Origin: Streptomyces clavifer
GTDB taxonomy: Bacteria; Actinomycetota; Actinomycetes; Streptomycetales; Streptomycetaceae
Assembly (NCBI GenBank): GCA_014651175.1
Contig: BMWJ01000002.1
Span: 434,001 to 498,000, forward strand
DNA: 64,000 bases
Direction of reading: 5' to 3'
Positions 35,114 to 43,671 of this stretch are shown here, piece by piece. Made by a program: the position numbers and the translations under genes. Numbering within the stretch: position 1 is the first letter of the stretch; every line of letters starts with the position of its first letter. A model generated the notes under the pieces. The model searched no databases, had not been told where the DNA came from, and worked only from the letters and a program-made list of their open reading frames with translations.

Positions 35114-35491
35114 CTACTCACTCTTGGCGCCGTTCTCGCGGTTCAGGTAGTTGTAGACCGTGAAGCGGCTGACACCCAGGGCACCCGCCACGGTCTCCAC
35201 TCCGTGTCGCACGGCGAAGGCACCGCGTGCCTCCAGAGTCCGCACGATCAGCTGTTTGGTCTTGCGGTCCAGGTCGGCGAGCGGCATTCCGTGCCGCCGC
35301 GCCATCCCGGCCAGGATGTGGTCGAGCGAGTCGGAGAGCTGCGGAAGCCGTACGGCCAGGACGTCCCGGCCCTCCCAGGCGAGCACCACGTCATCGGCCT
35401 GCGCCTGCTCGGGCCCGAGCAGTTCGGCGCCCATGGCGTCGACGAGCGGCTTCACCGCGGCGACCAGGGGGTGGTCCGCCTGTCCGGTCAC
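35114..35491 (-). CDS. Small HTH_22 (YheO-like) DNA-binding protein
   Basis: A 125-aa protein. Residues 1-70 are a short domain without a recognised PAS fold (DDVVLAWEGRDVLAVRLPQL). Residues 85-120 match HTH_22 (RTLEARGAFAVRHGVETV, then LGVSRFTVYNYLN). Larger relatives such as YheO have a PAS-like sensor; here it is reduced. The GTG overlaps the upstream stop by 4 nt. Sitting between the thiamine-binding-type gene and the urate operon, it is the best local candidate for the protein that reads motif B; this is not shown by the sequence itself. Confidence 0.8.
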   Translation of the reverse strand: MTGQADHPLVAAVKPLVDAMGAELLGPEQAQADDVVLAWEGRDVLAVRLPQLSDSLDHILAGMARRHGMPLADLDRKTKQLIVRTLEARGAFAVRHGVETVAGALGVSRFTVYNYLNRENGAKSE

Positions 35492-35739
35492 GGGGTGTCC
35501 TCCCCGATCACGTTGACCTGGAGCGAGACCCGGGTGGCTCCCGAGTCCAGGGCCTTGCGCAGCAGCGAGTCCACGGCCGTGAGGACCTGGTCCGCGCCGC
35601 CCTCGGCCGTGTTGCCGAAGGGTCCGACATCCACTGCGTCCAGCTCGGCCGTCCTGATCACCTCACGGGCCACCACCGCGTGGGCGGGCGCCTCGTCGAG
35701 ATCGAAGGGCTCGGTGGTGAATTCCACCCTCAAGCGCAC
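35488..35739 (-). CDS. Thiamine-binding-type small protein (MTH1187/YkoF-like)
   Basis: An 83-aa ferredoxin-like protein: EFTTEPFDLDEAPAHAVV, then VGPFGNTAEG and LDSGATRVSLQVNVI. It resembles the PF01910 thiamine-binding family, but the ligand here may differ, perhaps a purine derivative given the context. The GTG at 35739 has GGGAGG upstream; longer forms would start inside proline- and arginine-rich sequence. It is coupled to the HTH_22 gene by a 4-nt overlap, which suggests a sensor-regulator pair. Confidence 0.72.
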   Translation of the reverse strand: MRLRVEFTTEPFDLDEAPAHAVVAREVIRTAELDAVDVGPFGNTAEGGADQVLTAVDSLLRKALDSGATRVSLQVNVIGEDTP

Positions 35740-35915
35740 GGTGCCTCCCTCATGTCCCCGCCGCGGTCGTCGGCTCGCACGGCTGGCTCCCGACCCTAAG
35801 GCACGCCGATGAGGCGCCCGGCCGGCGGTGAGGGGAGCGCCCGGCCCGCCCGGCGAGGGGCGCCCGGGGCGTGGCGGTCGGGGCATGGCAGTCAGGTGCT
35901 CGAACGGCACGGCGG

Positions 35916-36437
35916 TCAGGTGCCCGCCTGGATGTCCCCCCGGGTGGACGAGGTGATCGGGTCGCCGTGCGCGAAGTCGCCGGGCGGGATGCCGGGATGG
36001 TGCCCGTCCCTGCCCCTTCCGGCCGCCGCCGCCGCCGCTGCCGCCGCCGCCGGGCCGAGCGCGAGCCGCGAGACGATCCGGTAGCGGTCGCCCCGGTACA
36101 GCGAATGGACGTACTCCACGGGCCGCCCCGCGGTGTCCGAGGTCAGCCGCTCGAAGAGGAGCGCGGGGGACAGCTCGGGAACCTCCAGGAGCCGCGCCTC
36201 GGCGCGGGTCACGACAGTGGGCTCGATGGCCTGGACCGCCTCGTGGACGTGCACGCCGTGGATGTCGCGCAGGTGCTCGTACAGGTCTCCGCTCTCCAGC
36301 CCCTGGGCGGACAGGCCGGGGACGAACGCCGCCCTGATGTGCAGGTGCTCGATGGCCATCGGGGCACCGTCCACCAGGCGCAGCCGGGCGACGTACACGA
36401 TCTCCTCGGCGGGTGACATCCGCAGCTTGCGGCCGAC
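35916..36437 (-). pseudogene. GntR-family regulator remnant (UTRA domain only)
   Basis: The reading frame encodes a GntR/HutC UTRA ligand domain: MSPAEEIVYVARLRLVDGAP, MAIEHLHIRAAFVPGL, LEVPELSPALLFERLT and GRPVEYVHSLYRGDRYRIVSRL. The DNA-binding winged helix that should precede it is missing. Upstream of about 36,437 the frame runs antisense to a CBM3 gene. No start codon or ribosome site belongs to it. The tail carries an alanine run and extra residues before the stop at 35916. The right boundary is approximate. Confidence 0.75.
36022..36051. repeat. GCC trinucleotide run
   Basis: Nine GCC-type triplets with one CTG-type interruption encode a ten-alanine tract in the GntR remnant. Such runs expand by slippage. 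Confidence 0.7.
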
Positions 36438-37613
36438 TCGGCCTCGGCGTCCTACCGCTTCGCCTGTTCCTGGGCGGTGAAGGGCTGCGGGAACATCACC
36501 GGCACGTTCGGCACGCTCGCGAACCCGACCGCCGACGCCGACCGCTACCTGGAGATCGCCTTCACCCCGGGGGCGGGCTCGCTGGCCCCCGGTGCGGACA
36601 CCGGGGACATGCAGCTGCGCTTCCACCGGGCGGACTGGCAGTCGCTTCGCCAGAGCGACGACTACTCCTTCGGCGCCGGGCGGACCGCCTACGGCGACTG
36701 GCCCCGGATCACCGCCCAGTCGGGCGGGGTGACGGCCTGGGGCGAGGCTCCCGGCGGGAACGGCCCGGCGGATCCGACCGATCCCCCCACCGATCCGCCT
36801 GCCGACGGGCCCACGCTGTTCGACGACTTGGACTACAGCGGCCACACGGACCCGAGGATCGCGGCGCACGGCTGGAGCGTCCGCTCCAACTCCGGCGGTC
36901 CGGGTGTGCCGGGAGCCGTGTGGGCTCCGGAGAACGTCACCTTCAGCAGCCAGAACGGCAATTCGGTGATGAACCTGGAGACGTCCACGGCGGGTACCGG
37001 CGCCTCGACGGAGCACACGGAGATCCTCACGCAGGCCACGAAGTTCCGCAACGGGACCTACGCGGCCCGGGTGAAGTTCAGCGACGCCCCCCGGTCCGGG
37101 CCCGACGGCGACCACCTCGTCCAGACCTTCTTCACCATCAACGACCTCAAGGCGCCGATGGCGGACGACTACGCCGAGTACGACTTCGAGTACCTGCCCA
37201 ACGGCGGCTGGGGCGAGCCGGCCAACATCCTGTACACCACGTCGTGGGAGACCTACCGCCCCGACCCGTGGGAGGCCGTCAACCAGCACAGCGAGGTGCG
37301 GCAGAGCTACGCCGGATGGCACGACCTGGTGGTGACCGTCGACGACAGCGCCATCACGTACTACGTCGACGGGCAGCACTTCGGGACGCACGGGGCGGCG
37401 TATCTGCCCGAGCGGCCGATGTCGATCAACTTCAACCAGTGGCTGATCGATCTCGCGGGCCAGAGCAGCACCACGCCCCGTTCCTACGACCAGCAGGTGG
37501 ACTACGTGCTGCACGTGAAGGACCGGGTCCTGTCCCCGGCCCAGGTGTCCGCACGGGTGGCCACGTACCGCGCGGCGGGCACGGCCTTCCAGGACACGGT
37601 GCCGGCCGGCTGA
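36417..37613 (+). pseudogene. CBM3 plus GH16-like hydrolase remnant lacking its 5' end
   Basis: The open frame starts without a start codon at the junction. It encodes the end of a family 3 cellulose-binding module (GCGNITGTFGTLANPTADAD, YLEIAFTPGAGSLAPG, DWQSLRQSDDYSF), a Thr/Pro linker, then a GH16-like domain with the ExDxE motif in AEYDFEYLPNGGWGE and NFNQWLIDLAG. A GTG at 36477 without a ribosome site could give 378 residues, but the signal peptide and catalytic or binding modules upstream are gone. It is probably not secreted and so not functional. The 3' end looks intact. Confidence 0.72.
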
Positions 37614-37630
37614 CCCCACGGGTGTGACCG

Positions 37631-37662
37631 GCGGGGTGGGGGACGGGCGGCCTCCACCCCGC
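37631..37662 (+). terminator. Hairpin after the GH16-like remnant
   Basis: A 9-bp stem (GCGGGGTGG with CCACCCCGC) and 14-nt loop lie 18 bp after the remnant's stop. It would insulate hyi from upstream transcription. Confidence 0.55.
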
Positions 37663-37692
37663 TCCGGCATGCCCGGAAGTCCGGGCGGCCCC

Positions 37693-37722
37693 TTGACAGC
37701 CCGACCCCCTTCCGGGCAATCT
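37693..37722 (+). promoter_or_regulatory. Probable hyi promoter
   Basis: A perfect TTGACA (37693-37698) is followed at 18 bp by a weak CAATCT (37717-37722). The predicted start falls inside the first motif A site. The -10 is uncertain. Confidence 0.5.
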
Positions 37723-37757
37723 TCCGTTGAGCAGAAAGTAACTTCCGCGATACGGAA
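37722..37757. promoter_or_regulatory. Tandem motif A operator upstream of hyi
   Basis: TTCCG-TTGAG-CAGAA (37722-37736) and TTCCG-CGATA-CGGAA (37743-37757) have centres 21 bp apart and match 9/10 and 10/10. The last bases of the second site are part of the hyi ribosome site AAGGAG, so a bound protein would cover both the start point and the Shine-Dalgarno region of the DNA. Confidence 0.82.
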
Positions 37758-37767
37758 GGAGCGCACT

Positions 37768-38598
37768 ATGGGGTACTCGGACCAGCGCTTCGATGTGAAC
37801 CTCTCGATCCTCTTCACCGAACTCCCGCTCCTGGAGCGCCCCGCGGCAGCCGCCGCTGCGGGCTTCACCGCGGTCGAGCTCTGGTGGCCGTGGACGGAGA
37901 CCCCCACCCCGGCGCAGGCCGAGCTCGACGCCCTGAAGGGGGCGCTCGACGACGCGGGCACCCAGCTGGTGGGGCTGAACTTCTACGCGGGCCGGCTGCC
38001 CGGACCCGATCGCGGCGCGCTCTCCGTGCCCGGCGCGGAGTCGGACCGCTTCCGCGCGAACATCGCGGTGGCCACCGCCTTCGCCGACTCGGTCGGCTGC
38101 CGGGCGCTCAACGCGCTGTACGGCAACCGGGTCGACGGTGCGGACCCGGCCGCCCAGGACGCACTCGCCCTCGAGAACCTCACCGCCGCCGCCCGTGCGG
38201 CCGACGGCATCGGGGCCACCCTCCTGATCGAGACCCTCAACGAGCCGGAGTCGCCCCGCTACCCGCTGGTGAGCGCACCGGCGGCGATCGAGGTGGTCGA
38301 CCGGGTCAACGAGGCGACGGGCCTGGGGAACACCGCGTTCCTGCTGGACCTCTACCACCTGTCGATGAACGGCGAGGACCTCGGCCAGGTGATCAAGGCG
38401 TACGCCGCGAAGACCGGCCACGTCCAGATCGCCGACAACCCGGGGCGCGGCGCGCCGGGCACCGGTTCCCTCCCGCTGGAGCGGCTCCTCGACGAGCTGG
38501 CGCAGGCCGGTTACGAGGGCCGGGTCGGCCTGGAGTACAAGCCGGGCGACCGGCCGAGCGCGGAGTCCTTCGACTGGCTCCCCGCCGGGCACCGGTAG
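37768..38598 (+). CDS. hyi: Hydroxypyruvate isomerase
   Basis: A 276-aa TIM-barrel isomerase interconverting hydroxypyruvate and tartronate semialdehyde. RFDVNLSILFTELPLLERP at the N-terminus, LLIETLNEPE (catalytic Glu) and RVGLEYKPGD (second Glu) are family marks. ATG at 37768 follows AAGGAG. It is followed 44 bp later by glxR, with which it forms an operon, and it is part of the glyoxylate-to-glycerate route begun by gcl. Confidence 0.93.
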   Translation: MGYSDQRFDVNLSILFTELPLLERPAAAAAAGFTAVELWWPWTETPTPAQAELDALKGALDDAGTQLVGLNFYAGRLPGPDRGALSVPGAESDRFRANIAVATAFADSVGCRALNALYGNRVDGADPAAQDALALENLTAAARAADGIGATLLIETLNEPESPRYPLVSAPAAIEVVDRVNEATGLGNTAFLLDLYHLSMNGEDLGQVIKAYAAKTGHVQIADNPGRGAPGTGSLPLERLLDELAQAGYEGRVGLEYKPGDRPSAESFDWLPAGHR

Positions 38599-38642
38599 GA
38601 AGCGCCGGCCCCCTCGTACACACGCTTATCGGAAGGCACCTC

Positions 38643-39536
38643 ATGAGCAGCAACCTCCCCAAGGTCGCGTGGATCGGGCTCGGCATCATGGGCTCGCCCA
38701 TGTCGGAGAACCTGATCAGGGCCGGGTACGACGTCACCGGCCACACCCTGGAGCAGGACAAGGTCGACCGGCTGGTCGCGGCGGGCGGCACGGGCGCCGC
38801 CTCGATCGCGGACGCCGTGCGCGAGGCCGATGTCGTCGTCACCATGGTCCCCGCGTCCCCGCAGGTCGAGGCCGTCGCGTACGGCCCCGACGGCATCCTG
38901 GAGAACGCCCGGCCCGGCACCCTGCTGATCGACATGTCCTCGATCACGCCGCAGACCTCCGTGGACCTGGCGAGGAACGCGAAGGACAAGGGCATCCGCG
39001 TGCTGGACGCGCCGGTCTCCGGCGGTGAGGCCGGCGCGGTCGAGGCCGTCCTGTCCATCATGGTCGGCGGCGAGCAGACCGACTTCGACGCCGCGCAGCC
39101 GCTGCTCCGGGCGCTGGGAAGGACGATCGTCCTGTGCGGGCCGCACGGTTCCGGCCAGACGGTGAAGGCCGCCAACCAGTTGATCGTCGCGGTCAACATC
39201 CAGGCGTGCGCCGAGGCCGTGGTCTTCCTGGAGAAGTCCGGGGTCGATCTGGCCGCCGCACTCGACGTACTGAACGGCGGGCTCGCCGGATCCACGGTAC
39301 TGACCCGGAAGAAGGACAACTTCCTCAAGCGGGACTTCGCTCCGGGCTTCCGGATCGACCTGCACCACAAGGACATGGGCATCGTGACGGACGCCGCCCG
39401 CACCGTCGGGGCCGCGCTGCCCGTCGGCGCGGTCGTGGCCCAGCTCGTCGCCTCGCTGCGCGCACAGGGCGACGGCGGCCTCGACCACTCGGCGCTGCTG
39501 CGTTCCGTCGAGCGCCTCTCGGGCGCCCAGGTCTGA
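38643..39536 (+). CDS. glxR: 2-hydroxy-3-oxopropionate (tartronate semialdehyde) reductase
   Basis: A 297-aa beta-hydroxyacid dehydrogenase reducing tartronate semialdehyde to glycerate. The Rossmann motif is WIGLGIMGSPMSENL, the substrate loop DAPVSGGEAGA, and the catalytic Lys lies in GQTVKAANQLIV. HHKDMGIVTDAAR is a further family block. ATG at 38643 has GGAAGG upstream. Second gene of hyi-glxR; a long hairpin follows. Confidence 0.95.
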   Translation: MSSNLPKVAWIGLGIMGSPMSENLIRAGYDVTGHTLEQDKVDRLVAAGGTGAASIADAVREADVVVTMVPASPQVEAVAYGPDGILENARPGTLLIDMSSITPQTSVDLARNAKDKGIRVLDAPVSGGEAGAVEAVLSIMVGGEQTDFDAAQPLLRALGRTIVLCGPHGSGQTVKAANQLIVAVNIQACAEAVVFLEKSGVDLAAALDVLNGGLAGSTVLTRKKDNFLKRDFAPGFRIDLHHKDMGIVTDAARTVGAALPVGAVVAQLVASLRAQGDGGLDHSALLRSVERLSGAQV

Positions 39537-39565
39537 CACTCCGGCCCTCCCGGGCCCCCGGAACT

Positions 39566-39623
39566 CCGGGTCGCGGTGGCGCTGACACCTGTCCTGTCGC
39601 GCCCAGGTGCCGCCGCGACCCGG
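39566..39623 (+). terminator. Long hairpin after glxR
   Basis: A 15-bp stem with one mismatch (CCGGGTCGCGGTGGC with GCCGCCGCGACCCGG) and a 28-nt loop, ending 16 bp before the catalase motif B element. Confidence 0.6.
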
Positions 39624-39639
39624 AACCCTCTCCTCCGAT

Positions 39640-39681
39640 TTCAACAAACTGTTGACGTTTCGTTCGCGGCGAATCTACGCT
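39640..39681 (+). promoter_or_regulatory. Catalase promoter with motif B operator
   Basis: TTCAACAAACTGTTGAC (39640-39656) contains the TTGACG -35 (39652-39657); TACGCT (39676-39681) lies 18 bp on. The operator is identical to that of uraD, so catalase and the urate operon should respond to the same signal. Confidence 0.72.
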
Positions 39682-39717
39682 CCTGAAGCCGTCAGCAGCC
39701 CCGTACGGAAGGTCTCC

Positions 39718-41175
39718 ATGTCGAAGCGTGTGCTCACGACCGAGTCAGGCGCCCCGGTCGCCGACAACCAGAACTCCGCCACGGCGGGCGCCGGCGGGCC
39801 GCTCCTCCTCCAGGACCAGCACCTGCTGGAGAAGCTCGCCCGCTTCAACCGCGAGCGCATCCCGGAGCGCGTCGTCCACGCGCGCGGCTCCGGCGCGTAC
39901 GGCTACTTCGAGGTGACGGACGACGTCACCGGCTTCACCAGCGCCGACTTCCTCTCCGAAGTGGGCCGCCGCACCGAGACGTTCATACGGTTCTCGACGG
40001 TCGCCGACTCCCTGGGCGGCGCCGACGCCGTACGCGACCCCCGGGGCTTCGCCCTCAAGTTCTACACGGACGAGGGGAACTACGACCTCGTCGGCAACAA
40101 CACCCCGGTGTTCTTCATCAAGGACCCCGTCAAGTTCCCCGACTTCATCCACTCGCAGAAGCGCGACCCGTTCACGGGCCGCCAGGAGCCGGACAACGTC
40201 TGGGACTTCTGGGCGCACTCCCCCGAGGCGACGCACCAGGTCACCTGGCTGATGGGGGACCGCGGCATCCCCGCCTCCTACCGCCACATGGACGGCTTCG
40301 GCTCGCACACCTACCAGTGGACGAACGCGGCGGGCGAGGCCTTCTTCGTGAAGTACCACTTCAAGACGAACCAGGGCGTGCGCTCCCTCTCGGCCGACCA
40401 GGCCGCCGAGCTCGCCGGCCAGGACGCCGCCTCGCACCAGACGGACCTGCTCCAGGCCATCGAGCGGGGGGTCAACCCGTCGTGGACCCTGCACGTACAG
40501 GTGATGCCGGCCGCGGAGGCCGCCGACTACCGCTTCAACCCGTTCGACGTCACCAAGGTGTGGCCGCACGCCGACTACCCGCTGCAGCGCGTGGGGCGCC
40601 TGGTGCTCGACCGCAACCCGGACAACGTCTTCGCCGAGGTCGAGCAGGCGGCGTTCTCGCCCAACAACTTCGTGCCCGGCATCGGCCCGTCCCCGGACAG
40701 GATGCTGCAGGGTCGGCTGTTCGCGTACGCCGACGCGCACCGCTACCGGCTCGGCGTCAACCACACGCGGCTCGAGGTCAACGCGCCGAAGGCGGCCGTC
40801 GTCGACAACTACGGCCGCGACGGCCTGCACGCGACCCGGAACGGTTCGCGCCGGGACAGGAACTACGAACCCAACTCGTACGAGGGCCCGGCCCAGACCG
40901 GCAGGGCCCTCGCCGCCCCGCAGGCCGTACACGGCTGGACGGGCACGCACGAGACACCCGCACACACCAAGGACGACGACTTCTTCCAGGCGGGCGAGCT
41001 CTACCGGCTGATGTCGGACGACGAGAAGGACCGCCTGGTCGCGAACATCGCGCGGGGACTCTCGCAGGTCACCCGTGACGACGTGATCGAGAAGAACCTC
41101 TCCCACTTCCACGCGGCGGACGCCGACTACGGCAGCCGCGTGGAGAAGGCGGTCCGCGCCCTGCGCGAGGACTGA
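39718..41175 (+). CDS. katA: Catalase (clade 3 monofunctional haem catalase)
   Basis: A 485-aa haem catalase. The catalytic His is in [20 protein letters not shown], the Asn in [16 protein letters not shown], and the proximal haem Tyr in [15 protein letters not shown]. The length is that of small-subunit clade 3 enzymes. ATG at 39718 has GGAAGG upstream. Its position between glxR and gcl and its motif B promoter suggest it removes the peroxide made by uricase rather than serving general oxidative defence. A strong hairpin follows. Confidence 0.96.
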   Translation: MSKRVLTTESGAPVADNQNSATAGAGGPLLLQDQHLLEKLARFNRERIPERVVHARGSGAYGYFEVTDDVTGFTSADFLSEVGRRTETFIRFSTVADSLGGADAVRDPRGFALKFYTDEGNYDLVGNNTPVFFIKDPVKFPDFIHSQKRDPFTGRQEPDNVWDFWAHSPEATHQVTWLMGDRGIPASYRHMDGFGSHTYQWTNAAGEAFFVKYHFKTNQGVRSLSADQAAELAGQDAASHQTDLLQAIERGVNPSWTLHVQVMPAAEAADYRFNPFDVTKVWPHADYPLQRVGRLVLDRNPDNVFAEVEQAAFSPNNFVPGIGPSPDRMLQGRLFAYADAHRYRLGVNHTRLEVNAPKAAVVDNYGRDGLHATRNGSRRDRNYEPNSYEGPAQTGRALAAPQAVHGWTGTHETPAHTKDDDFFQAGELYRLMSDDEKDRLVANIARGLSQVTRDDVIEKNLSHFHAADADYGSRVEKAVRALRED

Positions 41176-41370
41176 GCCTTCACCCGGGGCCCTGCCCGTG
41201 CCGCGTACCCGGATGAGGGGTGAAGCGCGGCGCGGGCAGGACGGGGCCGCGGCGGCGGACGACGCCAGTGCGGTGGCGAAGGGCCCGGCCGGCCCGGCTC
41301 CTGACCTGAAGGAGCCCGGTCGCCGGCCGGCCCGCTCGCCGCCGCCGCGGTCGCTGTGAGCTGAGCGAAC

Positions 41371-41410
41371 AGGGGCGTGCCCCACGGAGCCCACCGTGGG
41401 GCGCGCCCCT
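41371..41410. terminator. Bidirectional terminator between katA and gcl
   Basis: A 17-bp stem with one G-T pair (AGGGGCGTGCCCCACGG with CCGTGGGGCGCGCCCCT) and 6-nt loop in the gap between convergent genes. Confidence 0.8.
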
Positions 41411-41426
41411 GTTCTGCTGCCTGCCC

Positions 41427-41535
41427 GTCCTCGATCGCCGGACGGGCTCGGACATGCCACTCGGCCCGGACCAGGCCCGTCCGGAGCTCGGACGTGCCAC
41501 CCGGGCCGGACCAGGCCCGTCCGGCGATCGAGGAC
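41427..41535. repeat. Inverted repeat enclosing a 40-bp tandem duplication
   Basis: Perfect 21-bp arms (41427-41447 and 41515-41535) containing the CTCGATCGCCGGACGGG sequence flank two 40-bp direct repeats (41447-41486 and 41487-41526, four mismatches). Such CGATCGCCGG elements are scattered in Streptomyces intergenic regions (recalled). The hairpin may add to termination downstream of catalase. Confidence 0.8.
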
Positions 41536-41603
41536 ACACCCCGGCGGGGATGCCAGAAGGCTCCCGCCCGGGGGCCCGGGCGGGAGCCAGGAAGGAAGGC
41601 GGG

Positions 41604-43388
41604 TCAGGAGACGGTCAGCGCACGGACCGCCGTCGGCGCGTGGCCCGGCTCCGTCGCCACGTCCTCGAACTCGTTGACCGAGGCGATGTCCGTCCCGCTC
41701 ATCGAGATGTTCGTGATCCGCTCCAGGATCGCCTCCACCACCACCGGCACCCGGAACTCCGCCGCCAGCTTCTTCGCCTCCTCGAAGGCCGGCAGCAGCT
41801 GGTCCGGCTCCGTGACCCGGATCGCCTTGCACCCGAGCCCCTCGACCACCTTGACGTGGTCCACGCCGTAGGCGCCCAGTTCCGGGGAGTTGATGTTCTC
41901 GAACTCCAGGTTGACCTGGAAGTCGATGTCGAAGGTGCGCTGCGCCTGCCGGATGAGCCCCAGGTAGGAGTTGTTCACCAGCACGTGGACGTACGGGATG
42001 CGGTGCTGCGCGCCGACCGCCAGCTCCTCCAGCATGAACTGGAAGTCGTAGTCCCCGGAGAGCGCGACGACGGAGCCGTCCGGGTCGGCCGTGGCGACAC
42101 CCAGCGCGGCCGGGATCGTCCAGCCGAGCGGTCCGGCCTGGCCGCAGTTGATCCAGTGGCGCGGCCGGTAGACGTGCAGCATCTGCGCGCCCGCGATCTG
42201 GGAGAGGCCGATCGTCGTGACGTACCGGGTCTCGGGGCCGAAGGCCCGGTTCATCTCCTCGTACACCCGCTGCGGCTTCAGCGGGACGTCGTCGAAGTGC
42301 GTACGGCGCTGCAGCGTGGCACGGCGCTCCTGGGTGGACGCCGCCCAAGCCGACCGGTCCTTGAGCCTGCCCGCGTCCCTGAGCTCGCGCGCCACCTCGA
42401 CGAAGAGTTCCAGCGCGGCCTTCGCGTCGGAGGCGATACCGAGGTCCGGCCCGAAGATCCTGCCGAGCTGGGTGGGCTCGATGTCGACGTGGACGAACGT
42501 ACGCCCCCGGGTGTAGACGTCCAGCTTGCCGGTGTGGCGGTTGGCCCAGCGGTTGCCGATGCCGAGGACGAAGTCGGACTCCAGGAAGTTCGCGTTGCCG
42601 TAGCGGTGCGAGGTCTGCAGGCCGACCATGCCCGCGTTCAGCTCGTGGTCGTCGGCGAGGATGCCCCAGCCCATCAGGGTCGGGACGACCGGGACACCGG
42701 TCAGCTCGGCGAACTCCACCAGGAGTTCGCAGGCGTCGGCGTTGATGATGCCGCCGCCCGCGACGAGCAGCGGACGCTCGGATGCGTTCAGCATCTCGAC
42801 GGCGCGCTCGATCTGCTTGCGGGTGGCGGCGGGCTTGTGCACGGGCAGCGGCTCGTACAGCTCGGGGTCGAACTCGATCTCGGTGAGCTGCACATCGATC
42901 GGCAGGTCGATGAGGACCGGCCCCGGCCGCCCGGTGCGCATGAGGTGGAAGGCCTGCTGGAAGACGCCCGGGACCTGCGCGGCCTCCAGGACGGTGGTCG
43001 CCGCCTTGGTCACCGGGGCGGCGATCGACGCGATGTCGACGGCCTGGAAGTCCTCCTTGTGGAGCACGGCCGTCGGCGCCTGGCCGGTGATGCAGAGGAT
43101 CGGGATCGAGTCGGCGACGGCCGAGTAGAGGCCGGTGATCATGTCGGTGCCGGCCGGACCGGACGTACCGATGCAGACGCCGATGTTCCCGGCCTTCGCG
43201 CGGGTGTAGCCCTCGGCCATGTGGGAGGCCCCCTCCACGTGACGGGCGAGGGTGTGGTGCACCCCGCCGGAGGCCTTGAGGGCGGCGTAGAACGGGTTGA
43301 TCGCCGCACCGGGCACACCGAACGCGTTACTGACGCCTTCACGCTTGAGGATCTCGACTGCCGCTCGGGCAGCGGTCATACGAGGCAT
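41604..43388 (-). CDS. gcl: Glyoxylate carboligase
   Basis: A 594-aa ThDP enzyme joining two glyoxylates to tartronate semialdehyde and CO2. The N-terminal block [18 protein letters not shown] has Val51 where other ThDP enzymes have the catalytic Glu, the hallmark of Gcl. The ThDP-Mg motif is [18 protein letters not shown] with NNSYLGL. ATG at 43388 follows AGGAG. It is transcribed alone from a well-formed promoter carrying the best tandem motif A operator. Its product goes to glxR or, through hyi, to hydroxypyruvate. Confidence 0.97.
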   Translation of the reverse strand: MPRMTAARAAVEILKREGVSNAFGVPGAAINPFYAALKASGGVHHTLARHVEGASHMAEGYTRAKAGNIGVCIGTSGPAGTDMITGLYSAVADSIPILCITGQAPTAVLHKEDFQAVDIASIAAPVTKAATTVLEAAQVPGVFQQAFHLMRTGRPGPVLIDLPIDVQLTEIEFDPELYEPLPVHKPAATRKQIERAVEMLNASERPLLVAGGGIINADACELLVEFAELTGVPVVPTLMGWGILADDHELNAGMVGLQTSHRYGNANFLESDFVLGIGNRWANRHTGKLDVYTRGRTFVHVDIEPTQLGRIFGPDLGIASDAKAALELFVEVARELRDAGRLKDRSAWAASTQERRATLQRRTHFDDVPLKPQRVYEEMNRAFGPETRYVTTIGLSQIAGAQMLHVYRPRHWINCGQAGPLGWTIPAALGVATADPDGSVVALSGDYDFQFMLEELAVGAQHRIPYVHVLVNNSYLGLIRQAQRTFDIDFQVNLEFENINSPELGAYGVDHVKVVEGLGCKAIRVTEPDQLLPAFEEAKKLAAEFRVPVVVEAILERITNISMSGTDIASVNEFEDVATEPGHAPTAVRALTVS

Positions 43389-43449
43389 TGAGTACTCCTG
43401 CTTCGGACCTGGTGGAGTCGGGCTCTGTCGCGCCACCTGAGAGCACCAA

Positions 43450-43485
43450 TTCCGCATGACGGAAATGTTGTTCTGCTATGCGGAA
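43450..43485. promoter_or_regulatory. Tandem motif A operator upstream of gcl
   Basis: TTCCG-CATGA-CGGAA (43450-43464) and TTCTG-CTATG-CGGAA (43471-43485) match 10/10 and 9/10, with centres 21 bp apart and a 6-bp gap. Read toward gcl, the order (CAGAA-type site first, perfect site second) and spacing are the same as at hyi. The upstream site covers the predicted transcription start. Confidence 0.85.
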
Positions 43486-43488
43486 TCA

Positions 43489-43517
43489 AATCTAGGGTGG
43501 ACCCGTACGAGCGTCAA
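43489..43517 (-). promoter_or_regulatory. gcl promoter
   Basis: TTGACG (43512-43517), exactly 17 bp, and TAGATT (43489-43494) form a near-ideal Streptomyces vegetative promoter on the minus strand. The expected start, near 43482, lies in the motif A operator. Confidence 0.78.
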
Positions 43518-43671
43518 GGGAGGACGCGGGAGCGGTGCGAGGCCGGCGCGGGGACCCCATAGGGAGAACGCCGGGACGAAGTACGCCAAGCCCCTCCCCC
43601 GAGCGTCGCTCCTGGTGGACGATGGGGGCACGGAACGCAGTCGCCGCGACGGCGGCGGGGAGGGGCACAAC

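Noticed and set aside
36022..36051. GCC repeat as a CRISPR-like or regulatory array
   Set aside because: It is a simple trinucleotide run coding alanine; there are no spacers. No CRISPR array was seen anywhere.
36417..37613. Treating the CBM3-GH16-like frame as a complete secreted hydrolase starting at 36477
   Set aside because: There is no signal peptide or ribosome site, and the CBM3 homology begins before that GTG and abuts a truncated GntR gene.
35916..37961. A 681-codon GntR fusion protein
   Set aside because: Beyond about 36,437 the translation is antisense to the CBM3-GH16-like frame and lacks a winged-helix domain.
41427..41535. Insertion-sequence ends
   Set aside because: The inverted arms enclose only 67 bp without a transposase and no target duplication is visible.
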